This document shows, piece by piece, positions 34,199-41,009 of a stretch of 64,000 bases of DNA (within the stretch, counting starts at the first letter, position 1; each line of letters starts with the position of its first letter). This DNA comes from JAAXHV01 sp965207165 (GTDB lineage: Bacteria; Pseudomonadota; Gammaproteobacteria; Eutrophobiales; Eutrophobiaceae). Position numbers and translations under genes: made by a program. The stretch lies in assembly GCA_965207165.1 (NCBI GenBank), contig OZ242265.1, positions 744,001 to 808,000 of the forward strand. Reading direction: 5' to 3'. The notes below the pieces were generated by a model that did no database searches, had not been told where the DNA came from, and saw only the letters and a list, made by a program, of their open reading frames with translations.

Positions 34199-35404
34199 CT
34201 AACTCCGGGTCCAGGCACGCAGGGTCCTGACGGCCACTTCGTTTTCGATTTCCCGGGGGACATTTTGTGGACCTGCCGGCAATGATTGACCATTTGTCGC
34301 GAGATAGGCCAGGGACAGGGATTGCAGGGCCAGGCCCAGGTCCATGATTTCGATTGGGTTGCCGTCACCGGCGCTCAGGTTAATACTGTTACCCCTGCCG
34401 AACAGGTAAACGATTTTACCGTTGTCCAGCTTGAATTTCTGGATATCCGGCATGATTTGGTGTGGTTCGGAGGCCAGTGCGTGCAGGCCGGGCAGGTCGA
34501 TCTCGTTTTCAAATGCCCCGGCGTTGCATATTACGGCGCCATCCTTCATCAGCGCCAGGTGATCCCGTTTGAGTGCTCCCGGTCTGCCGGTGACGGTAAT
34601 GACGATGTCACTGACCGGTAATGCCTGTTCCAGTTCAGCCGTATTATAACCCTCCAGGTGCGCTTCCAGGCGCGTCAGGGGCTCGATATCGACTATGGTT
34701 ACATGCGCCCCCAAGCCGCGCAAGGCGCGGGCGATACCCTGGCCGCAATAACCATAACCGATGACAGCTACCCGCTTTCCGCCGATAAGCAGGTTGGAAC
34801 AGCGCATGATGCCGTCGAGCACACTCTGGCCGACGCCGTAACGGTTTTCGACAATGCGTTTTGCCCGGGTATCATTAATTATGAGGGTGGGGAAGATATG
34901 TTCGTCAATGTCCTCGCGTAAGCGGAAACCGCCGGTGGTAGTTTCTTCGGTGGCGCCGAGCAGCTTCGCCTTAGCGCCGGAAAAGTCCGGATTGGTATGC
35001 GCCAACATATGCAATTCTGCGCCATTATCGGCAATCAGGTGGGGTTCGGTGGATAATACCTTTGCCACGTAATCAAGGTGCTGGTTGGTGGTTTCACTTC
35101 TTTTGGCAAATACCCGGACGTTGTATTCTGCCACCAGCGCGGCAGCCACCTCATCCTGGGTAGTTCCGGGCCAGCCGGTGATTACGACCTCCGCACCGCC
35201 GCTGGTCAGTGCGTCCATCCAGACGCCGGTCTTCGCTTCCACATGCAGGCAGATACCGATACGCATGCCTGCAAAAGGCCTGGTCCTGCTGAAATCCTCC
35301 TTGATCCGGCCTAATACCGGCATCCGTTCGCGCACCCAGTTTATTCGATGCAACCCTTGTTGCGCCAGTTCGATATCTTCAATTTCGTAGGTAAAATCAG
35401 GCAC
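34199..35404 (-). CDS. Adenosylhomocysteinase-like protein with altered active site
   Basis: The 401-residue chain aligns along its length with the short (Thermotoga/archaeal) form of S-adenosylhomocysteine hydrolase: INWVRERMPVL, LHVEAKTG, TEETTTGG, INDTRAK, the NAD-binding GYGYCGQG (216-223) and NLSAGDGNPIEIMDL. Several residues essential in the human enzyme are changed: Asp131 to Asn127, Asp190 to Glu186, His301 to Ala297 and His353 to Asn349; His54, Glu154 and Lys182 (human 55, 156, 186) remain. NAD binding looks intact. It may therefore be a dehydrogenase-like relative acting on another thioether or nucleoside, rather than a housekeeping AhcY. It is coupled to the downstream SDR. A normal ahcY is expected elsewhere in the genome but cannot be seen here. 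Confidence 0.82.
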   Translation of the reverse strand: MPDFTYEIEDIELAQQGLHRINWVRERMPVLGRIKEDFSRTRPFAGMRIGICLHVEAKTGVWMDALTSGGAEVVITGWPGTTQDEVAAALVAEYNVRVFAKRSETTNQHLDYVAKVLSTEPHLIADNGAELHMLAHTNPDFSGAKAKLLGATEETTTGGFRLREDIDEHIFPTLIINDTRAKRIVENRYGVGQSVLDGIMRCSNLLIGGKRVAVIGYGYCGQGIARALRGLGAHVTIVDIEPLTRLEAHLEGYNTAELEQALPVSDIVITVTGRPGALKRDHLALMKDGAVICNAGAFENEIDLPGLHALASEPHQIMPDIQKFKLDNGKIVYLFGRGNSINLSAGDGNPIEIMDLGLALQSLSLAYLATNGQSLPAGPQNVPREIENEVAVRTLRAWTRS

Positions 35405-35445
35405 CGTTAACTCCTGTCGTCATTCCCGCGCAGTCGGGAATACAA

Positions 35446-36969
35446 TCATAAGACGCGCCGGAGACCGGGTTTGCCGTACTCAACGACAAAACGCGCCAGG
35501 TCAAAGACTCCGGATTGCGCATCCCTGACATTATCTACCGCGCGTGCGGTCGCCTGCCACTCCTTTGCACTGACTTCGTGTAACAGGTAGCCGCGTTTGT
35601 CCGGTTCATAAAGCTGTATCTGAGGGTTGCGAACCAGGTTGTCTGCTATGGGTTTATCCATCTGGTCGGGCCAGTTGGCCGAAATGGAGGAAGATACAAA
35701 CTCCACTCCCGGGAACCGTTCATCCGGCGCTGTTGACAGGGCGCCGTCAATAGCCCAGAAAGAGTGCATGTCGCCGCTGAGGATCACTGTCTGGCCGGCG
35801 TTGCTGCGCTTGATTGCGTCCACGACCCTGTCCCTGTTGGCCGGGTAACCATCCCAGGAACCTGCAAAATTATAGGTTTTGCCGTCAATGTCCAGGTTGA
35901 ACGGCGAAAACACGCTGGAGGAGGCGATCACGTTCCAGGGGGTGTTGTTTGCCAGGATATTATGCGTCAGCCAGTTCTCCTGCTCCTCACCCAGCATGCT
36001 GCGCTGGTCAGCGAACATTTCAGGGCAGCGTACCACGTAGTTGCCGAATCCATGGGGGGACCTGTCACCGGGGCATGGCATCTGCCTGGCGCGGAATTGG
36101 CGGGTGTCGAGGAAATTGACCTGCGCAAGTTCTCCCACCTGGATAGTCCGCCTGATGCGGAACCGGTTATCACCGGGGTTGCCGTAACCGCGGACCGGCA
36201 TGTGCTCATACCAGGCCTGGTAGGCCGCCGCCCGTATCGCCATGGTAGCCGGATCGGCATCAATTACCGCATCATGGTTATCAAGGGTGCAAAAAAAGGG
36301 CAACCTGGCGTGGGCCTGTTTAAGGGATTCATCGGTTTTGTACAGCGCGTGGCGGCGCCGGAAACCGTCAAGCGTCGGCGGCATGTCTTCGGTCTCGTGT
36401 CTGCGGAAGGTCTCACCGTAGGATGTTTCATAGATATAATCGCCCAGGTGAATCACGAAGTCCGGGTCATCCGCAATGATATGGTCGTAAGCGACGAAAG
36501 AACCGTGCGTGTAGTTCTGGCAGGAAGCGGTGACGAAACGTATTGAACCAGGCTTGCTGCCGGGAGCGGGCAGGGTCTTTGTACGGCCCTTCGCCGAGGT
36601 GTATGAGCCTGCGTTGAACCGGTACCAGTACACCTGCTCCGGTTCCAGGTCCCGGATGTCGGCATGTACCGAATGGCCAAGCTGGGGGACAGCCGGTTCT
36701 TCACCACTCCTGACAAGTTGTTGCATGTCCTCATCCCGGAACAATTCCCAGCGTACCGGTATGGCGTCCCGGCCAACTCCGCCATCGGCAGCCAGCGGTT
36801 CCGGCGCCAGCCGTGTCCACAACACCACCGAGTCATGCGTCACGTCACCGGAGGCTATCCCCAGGGTAAACGGGTTTCTATCGAACCTGGCCTCTGCGAC
36901 AAGCGGTGAGGAAACCTGTGCGGCGGCCAGTCCAAGGGTAGAGCTGATAATGAATTCCCGCCTTTTCAT
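35446..36969 (-). CDS. phoD: PhoD-family alkaline phosphatase/phosphodiesterase, Tat-exported
   Basis: A 507-residue protein with an N-terminal KRREFIISSTLGLAAAQ twin-arginine signal, PhoD-type N-terminal domain (PFTLGIASGDVTHDSVVLWTRL) and a metallophosphatase core: FVIHLGDYIYET, FCTLDNHDA and ILSGDMHSFW. PhoD enzymes release phosphate from esters in the periplasm using calcium and iron and are often induced by phosphate starvation. The start is ATG 36969. It lies 41 bases upstream of the AhcY-like gene on the same strand, so read-through is possible. No Pho box was recognised. Confidence 0.87.
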   Translation of the reverse strand: MKRREFIISSTLGLAAAQVSSPLVAEARFDRNPFTLGIASGDVTHDSVVLWTRLAPEPLAADGGVGRDAIPVRWELFRDEDMQQLVRSGEEPAVPQLGHSVHADIRDLEPEQVYWYRFNAGSYTSAKGRTKTLPAPGSKPGSIRFVTASCQNYTHGSFVAYDHIIADDPDFVIHLGDYIYETSYGETFRRHETEDMPPTLDGFRRRHALYKTDESLKQAHARLPFFCTLDNHDAVIDADPATMAIRAAAYQAWYEHMPVRGYGNPGDNRFRIRRTIQVGELAQVNFLDTRQFRARQMPCPGDRSPHGFGNYVVRCPEMFADQRSMLGEEQENWLTHNILANNTPWNVIASSSVFSPFNLDIDGKTYNFAGSWDGYPANRDRVVDAIKRSNAGQTVILSGDMHSFWAIDGALSTAPDERFPGVEFVSSSISANWPDQMDKPIADNLVRNPQIQLYEPDKRGYLLHEVSAKEWQATARAVDNVRDAQSGVFDLARFVVEYGKPGLRRVL

Positions 36970-36988
36970 CGCGATATCATAGCAGGTA

Positions 36989-37112
36989 GAATTTTACAGG
37001 CGTATGATCCTGTCCAATTCCGGCTGGAACAGGCTTGCCCGGGAACAGGTTAAGGCGAATTTTACAGGCTGTTAACACGAAAAATACAAACTATTAATAC
37101 GAATTTTACAGG
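36989..37112. repeat. Three direct copies of GAATTTTACAGG
   Basis: GAATTTTACAGG occurs exactly at 36989-37000, 37057-37068 and 37101-37112, between the divergent PhoD and SnoaL-like genes. The third copy runs into the SnoaL-like start region and would place AGGG just before the ATG codons. Start-to-start spacing is 68 and 44 bases. The repeats could be operator sites or a duplicated leader; no plasmid origin genes are nearby. Confidence 0.7.
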
Positions 37113-37598
37113 GTGATGACTATGTCGGTAAAACGCTTGAACGCCGCCGGGATGGAAGCGGTAATGCGCGAATATTACGACGGTTGTAACGAGGCTGACC
37201 GGGAAAAGATAACGGGGTGTTTCACGCCCGATGCGGTGCACTATTTTCCACCGGGCATGTACGAAGGACCGTTCCGCGGCGCCGGAAAGATTGCCGAACG
37301 CTGGTGCGCAGCCGTGGAAAAAGGCGGTTCGTACTGGACCATTGATGCCTTGTTGATCGATGCTGACAAGGCCGAGGCAGTGATCGAGTGGAGCCACTTC
37401 AAAACGGGGCAGGGGACCGTTTTGCGTGGCGCCGAATGGGTTGTGTTTGACAGGGTATCAGGATTGATGCAGGAGATCCGGGCCTATTATGCGTCGCCGC
37501 AGGCAGCGGACCTGAAGCGCCTGGAACTGGGCGGCTTCGATTACGAAGGGCGCGGTTACGAGATGGTTTCTCCCAGGGGTCGCTCAGCCGGCCAGTAG
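37113..37598 (+). CDS. SnoaL-like/NTF2-fold polyketide-cyclase-type protein
   Basis: A 161-residue single-domain protein with the SnoaL pattern: MREYYDGCNEADREKITGCF, AVHYFPPGMYEGPFRGAGKI and KAEAVIEWSHFKTGQGTVLRG. Members include ring cyclases, steroid isomerases and small-molecule binders. GTG 37113, ATG 37116 and ATG 37122 are all in frame; the direct repeat before them supplies the only AGGG ribosome site. Its last 15 bases overlap the 3' end of the convergent DUF120-HAD gene. There is no signal peptide. Function unknown; unlike the NTF2-like protein at 16981 it stands alone. Confidence 0.72.
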   Translation: MMTMSVKRLNAAGMEAVMREYYDGCNEADREKITGCFTPDAVHYFPPGMYEGPFRGAGKIAERWCAAVEKGGSYWTIDALLIDADKAEAVIEWSHFKTGQGTVLRGAEWVVFDRVSGLMQEIRAYYASPQAADLKRLELGGFDYEGRGYEMVSPRGRSAGQ

Positions 37599-38621
37599 CC
37601 CTGCCAGTTGCCGGTGGCTGCCGATAATGCGGTAGGCCCCGGCGGCGCATAGACTGGCTGAGGTGCCGGCGCCCGTGAGCACTCCTATCGGCACGACACC
37701 CGCAGCGTGGCTCGCCTGCATATCGATCATACTGTCGCCCACGTAAATCGTATCGGCCGGATCGGCCTCCATGCGTCCCAGGCATTTCAGCAGGCCTTCC
37801 GGATCGGGCTTGCGTTGCTCGACGTCGGCGCCGGTAACCACTGCGTCGAATAACCCGGCTACGCCCTGTTCATACAGTAAATCCAGTGATCTTTCTCCGG
37901 AACCCGTAACAATGCCGAGCCGGTATCCCGCGCTTTTTAATTCGGATAATGTCCCGGACACGCCGGGGAATGCGAGCGCATGGGCCTTGAATACATCAGG
38001 CCAGAGTTGCATGGCCCTGTCGTTCAGTTTATGGACCATGGCCGGGCGGTTCTCAACGGAGGCAGGTACTACCTGATGCCAGTAGGAGATGCCGTTATTC
38101 AGCGTCTCATACATGACCGCTTTGGATACTTCCAGGCCGAATTCAGCGCCGGTCGTTTTGGCAAGCAGGTAAAACGCGCCGACCGTGTCGACCAGCGTGC
38201 CGTCCAGGTCGAACAAAATGTTGCTTGTCCTGACGGGTTCGATGACATCCAGGCGCAGGCGGTCGCCATCGTCCAGGGATAAGTGCCGGCGCAGTGAGAC
38301 GGAGGTAATAACTTCCACCTGGTCTTCAGGGTAGCCGTTGATTTGCGGAAAGATAATCGCCCCGGTCACACGCCTGTTGATATGCACCGGATAACTCCGC
38401 GCATCACAGTTATTCCCGTCAGGGCTGTTTATGCCGATACCGTGCCTGTCCCTCAGCGATTGCCAGTTCGAGAGGGTCCGCTTATCATCGATTTTTATGT
38501 TGAGGGTGCCGGGCCACGCATCAATGCCCAGTTTCTCCAGGAATTGCTGTTTTGCGTGTGTAAGTTCGGTAAAACCCGCGGCTTGTCCTGTCCCGGTTAC
38601 TACCCGGCCGGATAACTCCAA
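37584..38621 (-). CDS. DUF120 (CTP-dependent riboflavin kinase-like)-HAD phosphatase fusion
   Basis: Residues 1-127 match the DUF120/RibK fold of archaeal CTP-dependent riboflavin kinase: GRVVTGTGQAAGF, KLGIDAWPGTLNIKID (PGTLN at 37-41, the nucleotide/metal loop) and VEVITSVSLRRHLSLDDGD. Residues 133-345 are a haloacid dehalogenase phosphatase: motif I DLDGT (Asp138, Asp140), motif II TGS (239-241), motif III Lys271 in RKPDP, motif IV GDSMID (295-300). All HAD catalytic residues are present. One chain could thus make and hydrolyse FMN, or use a related substrate; plants have a comparable but unrelated kinase-HAD fusion. The start is TTG 38621, one base after the stop of the 2Fe-2S gene, so they are coupled. 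The domain calls are good; the reaction is inferred. Confidence 0.8.
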   Translation of the reverse strand: MELSGRVVTGTGQAAGFTELTHAKQQFLEKLGIDAWPGTLNIKIDDKRTLSNWQSLRDRHGIGINSPDGNNCDARSYPVHINRRVTGAIIFPQINGYPEDQVEVITSVSLRRHLSLDDGDRLRLDVIEPVRTSNILFDLDGTLVDTVGAFYLLAKTTGAEFGLEVSKAVMYETLNNGISYWHQVVPASVENRPAMVHKLNDRAMQLWPDVFKAHALAFPGVSGTLSELKSAGYRLGIVTGSGERSLDLLYEQGVAGLFDAVVTGADVEQRKPDPEGLLKCLGRMEADPADTIYVGDSMIDMQASHAAGVVPIGVLTGAGTSASLCAAGAYRIIGSHRQLAGLLAG

Positions 38622-38622
38622 G

Positions 38623-39087
38623 TCAATACGTCTCCTCTTGTATTTCGGCGGCGCGATGAATCGCGGCGCGGATGCGCTGGTACGTCCCGCAACGGCAGAT
38701 ATTGCCGGACATGGCCTGGTCGATATCGGAGTCGGATGGCGCGGGATTATCCGTCAGCAGGGCGGCGGCGGACATCAGTTGTCCCGACTGGCAATAACCG
38801 CATTGGGGCACCTGCAATTCCAGCCAGGCCTGTTGCACGGGGTGATAACCGTCTCTGGCCAGGTGTTCGATAGTGGTAACTTTCTTGCGGCCTATACTGC
38901 TCGCGGGGAGCACGCAGGAGCGGATGGGTTTGCCGTCAACGTGAACGGTACAGGCGCCGCACTGGGCTATTCCGCAACCGAACTTGGTGCCGGTCAGGCC
39001 GATCTCGTCCCGCAGCACCCACAGCAGCGGCGTGTCCGCTTCGACGTCAACCTCATATTGCCGGTCATTAACGTTGAGTTTAATCAT
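38623..39087 (-). CDS. Orphan 2Fe-2S subunit, xanthine oxidase/isoquinoline oxidoreductase type
   Basis: The 154-residue protein has the two-cluster layout of the small subunit of molybdenum hydroxylases: plant-type cysteines 38, 43, 46 and 58 (FGCGIAQCGACTVHV) and the second set 96, 99, 131 and 133 (QCGYCQSG, ICRCGTY). It passes electrons from a molybdopterin large subunit to an acceptor. No large subunit, FAD subunit or cytochrome c is encoded next to it: upstream is a tannase, downstream the DUF120-HAD fusion, one base away. The short C-terminal segment is that of the IorA-like group. Either the partner is elsewhere or the protein has been recruited to another enzyme. Confidence 0.9.
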   Translation of the reverse strand: MIKLNVNDRQYEVDVEADTPLLWVLRDEIGLTGTKFGCGIAQCGACTVHVDGKPIRSCVLPASSIGRKKVTTIEHLARDGYHPVQQAWLELQVPQCGYCQSGQLMSAAALLTDNPAPSDSDIDQAMSGNICRCGTYQRIRAAIHRAAEIQEETY

Positions 39088-39180
39088 GTCTTTTCTGCAC
39101 CAGGGTTACACCAGGAAGTGGACTCCGCACAATATAATCCAGAAATTGATATTTTTGTATCGTTTTTTGCCTGTTGCCGG

Positions 39181-40812
39181 TTATTCCGGATCAACACATG
39201 CAAAGTTCTCATGCGCATCGATACTGCCGGTCCCGCGGTACCTGGAAACCCGGGGGTAGGCGCATAACGGGCGCGTCCTGGTCACTTTGCCCTGTTCTAC
39301 CCGGTGGCCTGTAAGGTCCCGCGGTATGGCATCGCCTTCCACCCAGTTGATCAGCGGCGTCATCAAATCGAACCGGTCCACGTTCACCCCGCCGTTGCAA
39401 TGGTGCATGCCGGGGACCAGGTACAGTTGCAGAAACCCGGAAATTTCATCGCCCGGCAGTGCGGCTACTTCATGGTAATACTCGACGGTGCGCATGGGGT
39501 TGATGCCGAAATCAGCCCAGCCGTGGTAGATGATCATTTTTCCGCCACGCCGCTGGAAGGGCCTGAGATCGGGGTCGGTTGCATTGAAAATCAGCCCTGA
39601 TTGCAGCGTGCGCGGGTAGTCCCGTTCCGGATCCAGTTCCCGCCAGTCCCGGTCGGCGTCATCCGTTTCGAATGCCAGGTACCGGAACCACGACTGGACG
39701 ATAAACGACTGCCCCAGTCCGCCTTTACTGTCAGGGACTGCGCGCCCGTCCCACGCCGATTGCGGCGCAACCGGTGTATAGGTGCCGTCGGTGTAGGCGA
39801 GCCCCGGAAACTCGCCGCCGATGACGGTGCGGGGATAGATTTGCGTCTTCCCGATAAAGGTGGGTCCGTAGATGACTGCGAGGGTATTGATTTCATCATC
39901 CGTGAAACCCTGCTGCGTTCCCTGTATACGGGGCAAATCCCGTTGCGGGTCGAAATCCACGGCAGGCGGGTTCCCGATAACGCCGTCTCTTACCCCGTCA
40001 GCTTCATCGTAGCGTTCGAGGATAATATCCCCCAGCAGTTCAAGCTTTTCCCGGGACAGGGGTGCTTCGGCAACCGCCTTCTGGATATTCCGGTATTGCC
40101 AGATCATCTCCCTGAGGCTGAACACAGGCGCGCCGGCTAGGATGCCGTCGAAATCGGCCGGGAAACGTTGCGCCTCGTTAAACCCCTGCAAACCGCCGGT
40201 CGAGCAGCCGTCAAAATACGAATACCCGGGCGCCTTCCCGTAGTATGCCGCGGCAAGGTTTTTAGCCGTCAGCGCAGTCAAATGCACCGCACGGAACCCG
40301 AAATCGATCTCTTTCTGCAGGTTATTGTGCGCCCAGGTGCCGCCTCGCTCCGTGGCCGCGTCGTGGCCGGTGTTGGTAAACGCCGCCGCAAATCCATGCC
40401 GCGCCGCCTTCAGCCGCGCCATGTGGCCGGCCTCATCATCCAGCGCTTCCCCTGCATAACCCCCGTTGCCGTGCATGTACAGACGTCCGTTCCAACGGGC
40501 GGGCAGGTAGACGATATAGCGGACTTCGGGGCTGATCACCCCCCGCACCACGCACAGATCCGGGCTGCCGGCTGCTGCCGGTGACAGGGTGGCGGATACT
40601 ACGCTGTTATCCGCGTCGGAAACATGGATGAGGTCTCCGCAGCCCATACGGGGTTGCGTTATTTCGGGTGTGGTGTAATCGATACGGGATTGTTCCGCAT
40701 CAAGAAAGCTTGAACCGTTCGCGGTCGGGGTCGCCGGCGCACCAGGCGTGAAAAAAACCACAGCAAGCGCGGCCATGATGGACCGGGTGGTAAGCTTGCA
40801 GGGAAATCTCAT
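39181..40812 (-). CDS. Tannase/feruloyl esterase family protein 1, exported
   Basis: A 543-residue serine esterase of the tannase family. The CS-D-HC arrangement is complete: Ser in YFDGCSTGGLQG, Asp in HGWADFGINP and His in GMHHCNGG, with neighbouring cysteines able to join serine and histidine loops. The signal peptide begins at ATG 40812 (MRFPCKLTTRSIMAALAVVFF, cleavage near GAPA); the frame is open further up to 40956 but the added residues look non-coding. It should cleave esters of aromatic acids or related alcohols in the periplasm. It is 93 bases upstream of the 2Fe-2S gene on the same strand. Three more family members lie at 51.8, 60.0 and 61.6 kb. Confidence 0.85.
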   Translation of the reverse strand: MRFPCKLTTRSIMAALAVVFFTPGAPATPTANGSSFLDAEQSRIDYTTPEITQPRMGCGDLIHVSDADNSVVSATLSPAAAGSPDLCVVRGVISPEVRYIVYLPARWNGRLYMHGNGGYAGEALDDEAGHMARLKAARHGFAAAFTNTGHDAATERGGTWAHNNLQKEIDFGFRAVHLTALTAKNLAAAYYGKAPGYSYFDGCSTGGLQGFNEAQRFPADFDGILAGAPVFSLREMIWQYRNIQKAVAEAPLSREKLELLGDIILERYDEADGVRDGVIGNPPAVDFDPQRDLPRIQGTQQGFTDDEINTLAVIYGPTFIGKTQIYPRTVIGGEFPGLAYTDGTYTPVAPQSAWDGRAVPDSKGGLGQSFIVQSWFRYLAFETDDADRDWRELDPERDYPRTLQSGLIFNATDPDLRPFQRRGGKMIIYHGWADFGINPMRTVEYYHEVAALPGDEISGFLQLYLVPGMHHCNGGVNVDRFDLMTPLINWVEGDAIPRDLTGHRVEQGKVTRTRPLCAYPRVSRYRGTGSIDAHENFACVDPE

Positions 40813-40970
40813 GGCTAATATCTTAAGCTTTGGGATTCCCGCTTTCAACTCTGCCCGGTACGGCCGCAACGCTTCCGGCAGGGTACCGGGTTTATTTGAT
40901 ATGTAAAAAACAGGTATTATGGCCAAATCAACATATGCCGGAAACGGGGTCAGCATTCAGTTCTGTTGCA

Positions 40971-40985
40971 CCGGAACCTTTCCGG
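40971..40985. other. Small CCGGAA/TTCCGG inverted repeat before hyuA
   Basis: CCGGAA, three bases, TTCCGG lies 25 bases before the HyuA start at 41010, in the gap shared with the divergent tannase gene. It could be a regulator half-site pair or a leader hairpin. The same gap contains a lone GGGGTCAGCAT at 40946 resembling half of the palindrome family. Confidence 0.3.
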
Positions 40986-41009
40986 AATTAATACAAACCA
41001 GGGTATCTC

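Noticed and set aside
40946..40956. GGGGTCAGCAT resembling half of the palindrome family
   Set aside because: No inverted partner within the gap and only eight bases of the core are shared.
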